Shown piece by piece: positions 62,016 through 64,000 of a stretch of DNA of 64,000 nucleotides. How positions within the stretch are numbered: the first letter of the stretch is position 1; every line of letters begins with the position of its first letter. Under the pieces are notes generated by a model. It ran no database searches. It saw only the letters and a list, made by a program, of their open reading frames with translations, and had not been told where the DNA came from. Made by a program: the position numbers and the translations under genes. The DNA lies in NCBI GenBank assembly GCA_963716125.1, contig OY970294.1, positions 744,001-808,000 on the forward strand, given 5' to 3'. Origin of the DNA: Acidiluteibacter sp963716125. GTDB lineage: Bacteria > Bacteroidota > Bacteroidia > Flavobacteriales_E > Vicingaceae.

Positions 62016-63554
62016 ATGTTAGTAAAAACTTATGGAAGTGCTGTTCAAGGGGTGGATGCTATCACTATTACAGTGGAAGTTAATGTTGATCAAGGAATTA
62101 ATTTTCTTTTAGTGGGCTTGCCAGATAGTGCTGTAAAGGAAAGTCAACAAAGAATAGATTCGGCATTGCGCTGTTTTGGTTATAAAATACCAGGCAAGAA
62201 AGTAGTTATAAATATGGCTCCTGCAGATATTCGTAAAGAAGGTTCTGCTTATGATTTAACCATTGGAGTTGGAATTTTGGCAGCCTCTGAGCAAATTAAG
62301 TCCGATAAAGTTGGCGATTATGTAATAATGGGTGAACTTTCCTTAGATGGAGGGTTGCAAGCTATGAAAGGTGCTTTGCCTATTGCGATTCAAGCCAAAA
62401 AAGAAGGATTTAAAGGCATTATTTTGCCGCATCAAAATGCCAAAGAAGCAGCCATAGTAGAAGGTTTGGATGTTTACGGAGCTAAAAATATTATAGACGT
62501 TATCCAATTTTTTGATAAGGGAATTGCGCTTGAAAAAATTGTATTAGATATTAAAGAGGAATTTTATAAAAACTTAGAATCTGTTGAATTTGATTTTCAA
62601 GATGTAAAAGGGCAAGAGAATATTAAGCGAGCCTTAGAAATTGCAGCAGCAGGAGGTCATAATGTTATTTTGATTGGTCCTCCTGGAGCCGGTAAAACTA
62701 TGTTGGCGAAGAGATTGCCAACCATTCTTCCGCCATTATCACTCAACGAAGCTTTAGAAACAACCAAAATACATTCTGTCGCAGGAAAGATGGATCATCA
62801 CAGTAGTTTGATTACCATGCGACCATTTCGTTCTCCTCATCATACTATTTCTGATGTTGCATTAGTTGGAGGAGGTGGTTTTCCGCAACCTGGTGAAATT
62901 TCATTAGCGCACAATGGTGTTTTATTTTTGGACGAATTACCTGAATTTAAAAGAACTGTATTGGAAGTAATGCGACAGCCGATGGAGGAGCGAAGAGTAA
63001 CCATTTCTCGAGCACGTTTTACTGTTGATTATCCTGCATCATTTATGTTGATAGCCTCTATGAACCCTTGTCCTTGTGGATATTATAATCATCCTGAAAA
63101 AGATTGTATGTGCGCTCCAGGAGTCGTACATCGGTACTTAAATAAAATCTCAGGACCATTGCTAGATAGAATAGATTTGCATGTAGAAGTTACTCCAGTT
63201 CCTTTCAGTAAATTATCTGAGGCTCAATTGTCTGAAAAAAGTGTGGAAATTAGAACAAGAGTTATTAAAGCACGGGAAATACAAATAGAGCGCTATAAAG
63301 ACAATGAAAATATTTATTGTAATGCTCAAATGGGTTCTAAGCAATTACGTGAAATTTGTAGAATCGATAAAGCAGGTCAAGATTTGCTAAAAATAGCCAT
63401 GGATCGCCTGGGTTTATCTGCAAGAGCCTATGATCGGATTTTAAAAGTTTCTCGAACTATCGCAGATTTAGAAGGAAGTGAAAATATAGAAACAGATCAT
63501 CTTTCAGAAGCTATTCAGTATAGAAGTTTAGATAGAGATGGTTGGGCAGGTTAA
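62016..63554 (+). CDS. yifB: YifB/ComM-family Mg-chelatase-like AAA+ ATPase
   Basis: 512 residues from ATG 62016 (an in-frame TTG at 62007 would add three). N-terminal ChlI-type domain (GLPDSAVKESQQRIDSAL, NMAPADIRKEGSAYDL), Walker A GPPGAGKTML (near 223), GVLFLDELPEF (Walker B near 311), SRARFTVDYPASFMLIASMNPCPCGYY (near 336) with a zinc-like Cys cluster (CPCG ... CMC), and C-terminal AAA lid. ComM relatives are hexameric DNA helicases that aid branch migration in natural transformation. Monocistronic. Confidence 0.93.
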   Translation: MLVKTYGSAVQGVDAITITVEVNVDQGINFLLVGLPDSAVKESQQRIDSALRCFGYKIPGKKVVINMAPADIRKEGSAYDLTIGVGILAASEQIKSDKVGDYVIMGELSLDGGLQAMKGALPIAIQAKKEGFKGIILPHQNAKEAAIVEGLDVYGAKNIIDVIQFFDKGIALEKIVLDIKEEFYKNLESVEFDFQDVKGQENIKRALEIAAAGGHNVILIGPPGAGKTMLAKRLPTILPPLSLNEALETTKIHSVAGKMDHHSSLITMRPFRSPHHTISDVALVGGGGFPQPGEISLAHNGVLFLDELPEFKRTVLEVMRQPMEERRVTISRARFTVDYPASFMLIASMNPCPCGYYNHPEKDCMCAPGVVHRYLNKISGPLLDRIDLHVEVTPVPFSKLSEAQLSEKSVEIRTRVIKAREIQIERYKDNENIYCNAQMGSKQLREICRIDKAGQDLLKIAMDRLGLSARAYDRILKVSRTIADLEGSENIETDHLSEAIQYRSLDRDGWAG

Positions 63555-63597
63555 ATTATATGTATTTTTGATTTGAATATTATGTTGCATAAATTCT

Positions 63598-63605
63598 TAA
63601 CTTTG
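63598..63605 (+). promoter_or_regulatory. Probable promoter of the 63613 operon
   Basis: TAACTTTG fits TAnnTTTG, with TTG at 63573-63575 (22 bp spacing), and ends 7 bp before the ATG at 63613. Confidence 0.5.
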
Positions 63606-63612
63606 AAATATT

Positions 63613-63819
63613 ATGAAATCAATCAAACAAGATACAAACAGCAACGAAGAGCTTGATTTTAAGAATGAATATGACACTATCATAAGAATGTCTGAAAATA
63701 CTGTAATAGTTGATATTGAATGGACAGAAAATGGAGACTATTTTAAGAAGTTTACTACTTATGAAGATTATACTCCTGTCAAAACATCAAGCAGTACAGA
63801 GCTAATATCAAATATTTAG
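63613..63819 (+). CDS. Small acidic protein of unknown function
   Basis: 68 residues, soluble, no signal peptide (ends YEDYTPVKTSSSTELISNI). No family recognised. Its stop (63817-63819) is one base before the ATG at 63821, so the two genes are probably coupled. Confidence 0.55.
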   Translation: MKSIKQDTNSNEELDFKNEYDTIIRMSENTVIVDIEWTENGDYFKKFTTYEDYTPVKTSSSTELISNI

Positions 63820-63820
63820 T

Positions 63821-64000
63821 ATGCCAAATTGGAATGAAGTCTTACTTGAAATTTAATCTGAGCAAAGCAACAGCCCAAATGTTAATGCATTAGATACAGT
63901 TAGAAGGAAGTATTTAAAGCGTATATCTGATTTGACTGGAAGAAATACTATTGCTTATTATTCGGGATGGCTTCAAAAATCAGGTGCTCCTGACACTGCT
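63821..64000 (+). pseudogene. Serine dehydrogenase proteinase-like gene, in-frame stop, 3' end beyond window
   Basis: Frame starts MPNWNEVLLEI, hits TAA at 63854-63856, and then continues in the same frame as SEQSNSPNVNALDTVRRKYL ... TGRNTIAYYSGWLQKSG to the window edge. The RRKYLK, TGRN and YYSGWLQK blocks are the N-terminus of the SDH_sah/ClpP-like serine protease family. A single C-to-T change at CAA would explain the stop. It could instead use an unrecognised internal start. Confidence 0.55.

Overview
This 64 kb window is a low-GC (roughly one third G+C by eye) chromosomal segment of a Bacteroidota bacterium, most likely a gliding, marine-type member of the Cytophagales. The pointers are gliding genes gldB/gldC, a type IX secretion (T9SS) C-terminal sorting domain, a TonB-dependent receptor paired with a DUF4249 lipoprotein, many outer-membrane beta-barrel proteins, TAnnTTTG (-7) promoter motifs, and an almost complete lack of Shine-Dalgarno sequences. 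No tRNA, rRNA or CRISPR array was seen. The genus cannot be fixed from the sequence alone.

Layout. 1-2.5 kb: a GDSL lipoprotein (cut by the window edge) behind a FadL-type porin. 2.6-5.5 kb: the two subunits of a 2-oxoacid:ferredoxin oxidoreductase. 5.6-12 kb: an EreA/ChaN-like protein, then a leftward operon (beta-barrel protein, NAD synthetase, M48 protease, beta-barrel protein). 12-17.6 kb: gldB-gldC, ftsX-DUF3098-uppP-truB, and queA. 17.9-18.6 kb: ispD. 18.7-25.7 kb: an accessory island of orphan Rhs C-terminal toxin tips, each followed by a small membrane or lipoprotein gene (probable immunity). 25.7-28 kb: an amidohydrolase whose 5' end is duplicated around an inserted toxin-antitoxin segment. 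27.9-35.3 kb: rlmN, polyprenyl synthase, MORN lipoprotein, dnaG, MscS, ClC. 35.3-40.7 kb: TonB receptor/DUF4249, tag and lipoproteins. 40.8-46 kb: M20 peptidase, a large PD40/beta-barrel protein and an MBL hydrolase. 46.1-52.3 kb: three tandem paralogous lipoproteins, a T9SS-sorted alpha/beta-hydrolase broken by an in-frame stop, and an intact IS1595-family element. 52.4-63.6 kb: beta-barrel protein, lipid A-type acyltransferase, pabB-tilS-yhhQ, dsbD, LysE, gmhA, a TonB-domain protein and yifB. 63.6-64 kb: a small gene and the start of a serine dehydrogenase proteinase-like gene carrying an in-frame stop.

The most interesting region is 18.7-25.7 kb. Four different Rhs tips follow degenerate or shortened copies of the Rhs core (DHLGN ... 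PFSFIDPDG) and are paired with four unrelated small downstream genes. About 470 bp of core is duplicated nearly perfectly. An empty core junction that stops straight after DPDG and a broken 3' end of an immunity gene mark past exchange of modules. It reads as a store of toxin/immunity cassettes built by recombination, with no full-length Rhs gene in the window. Three of the four tips end in glycine-rich hydrophobic segments and are paired with multi-spanning membrane proteins, which suggests membrane-acting toxins.
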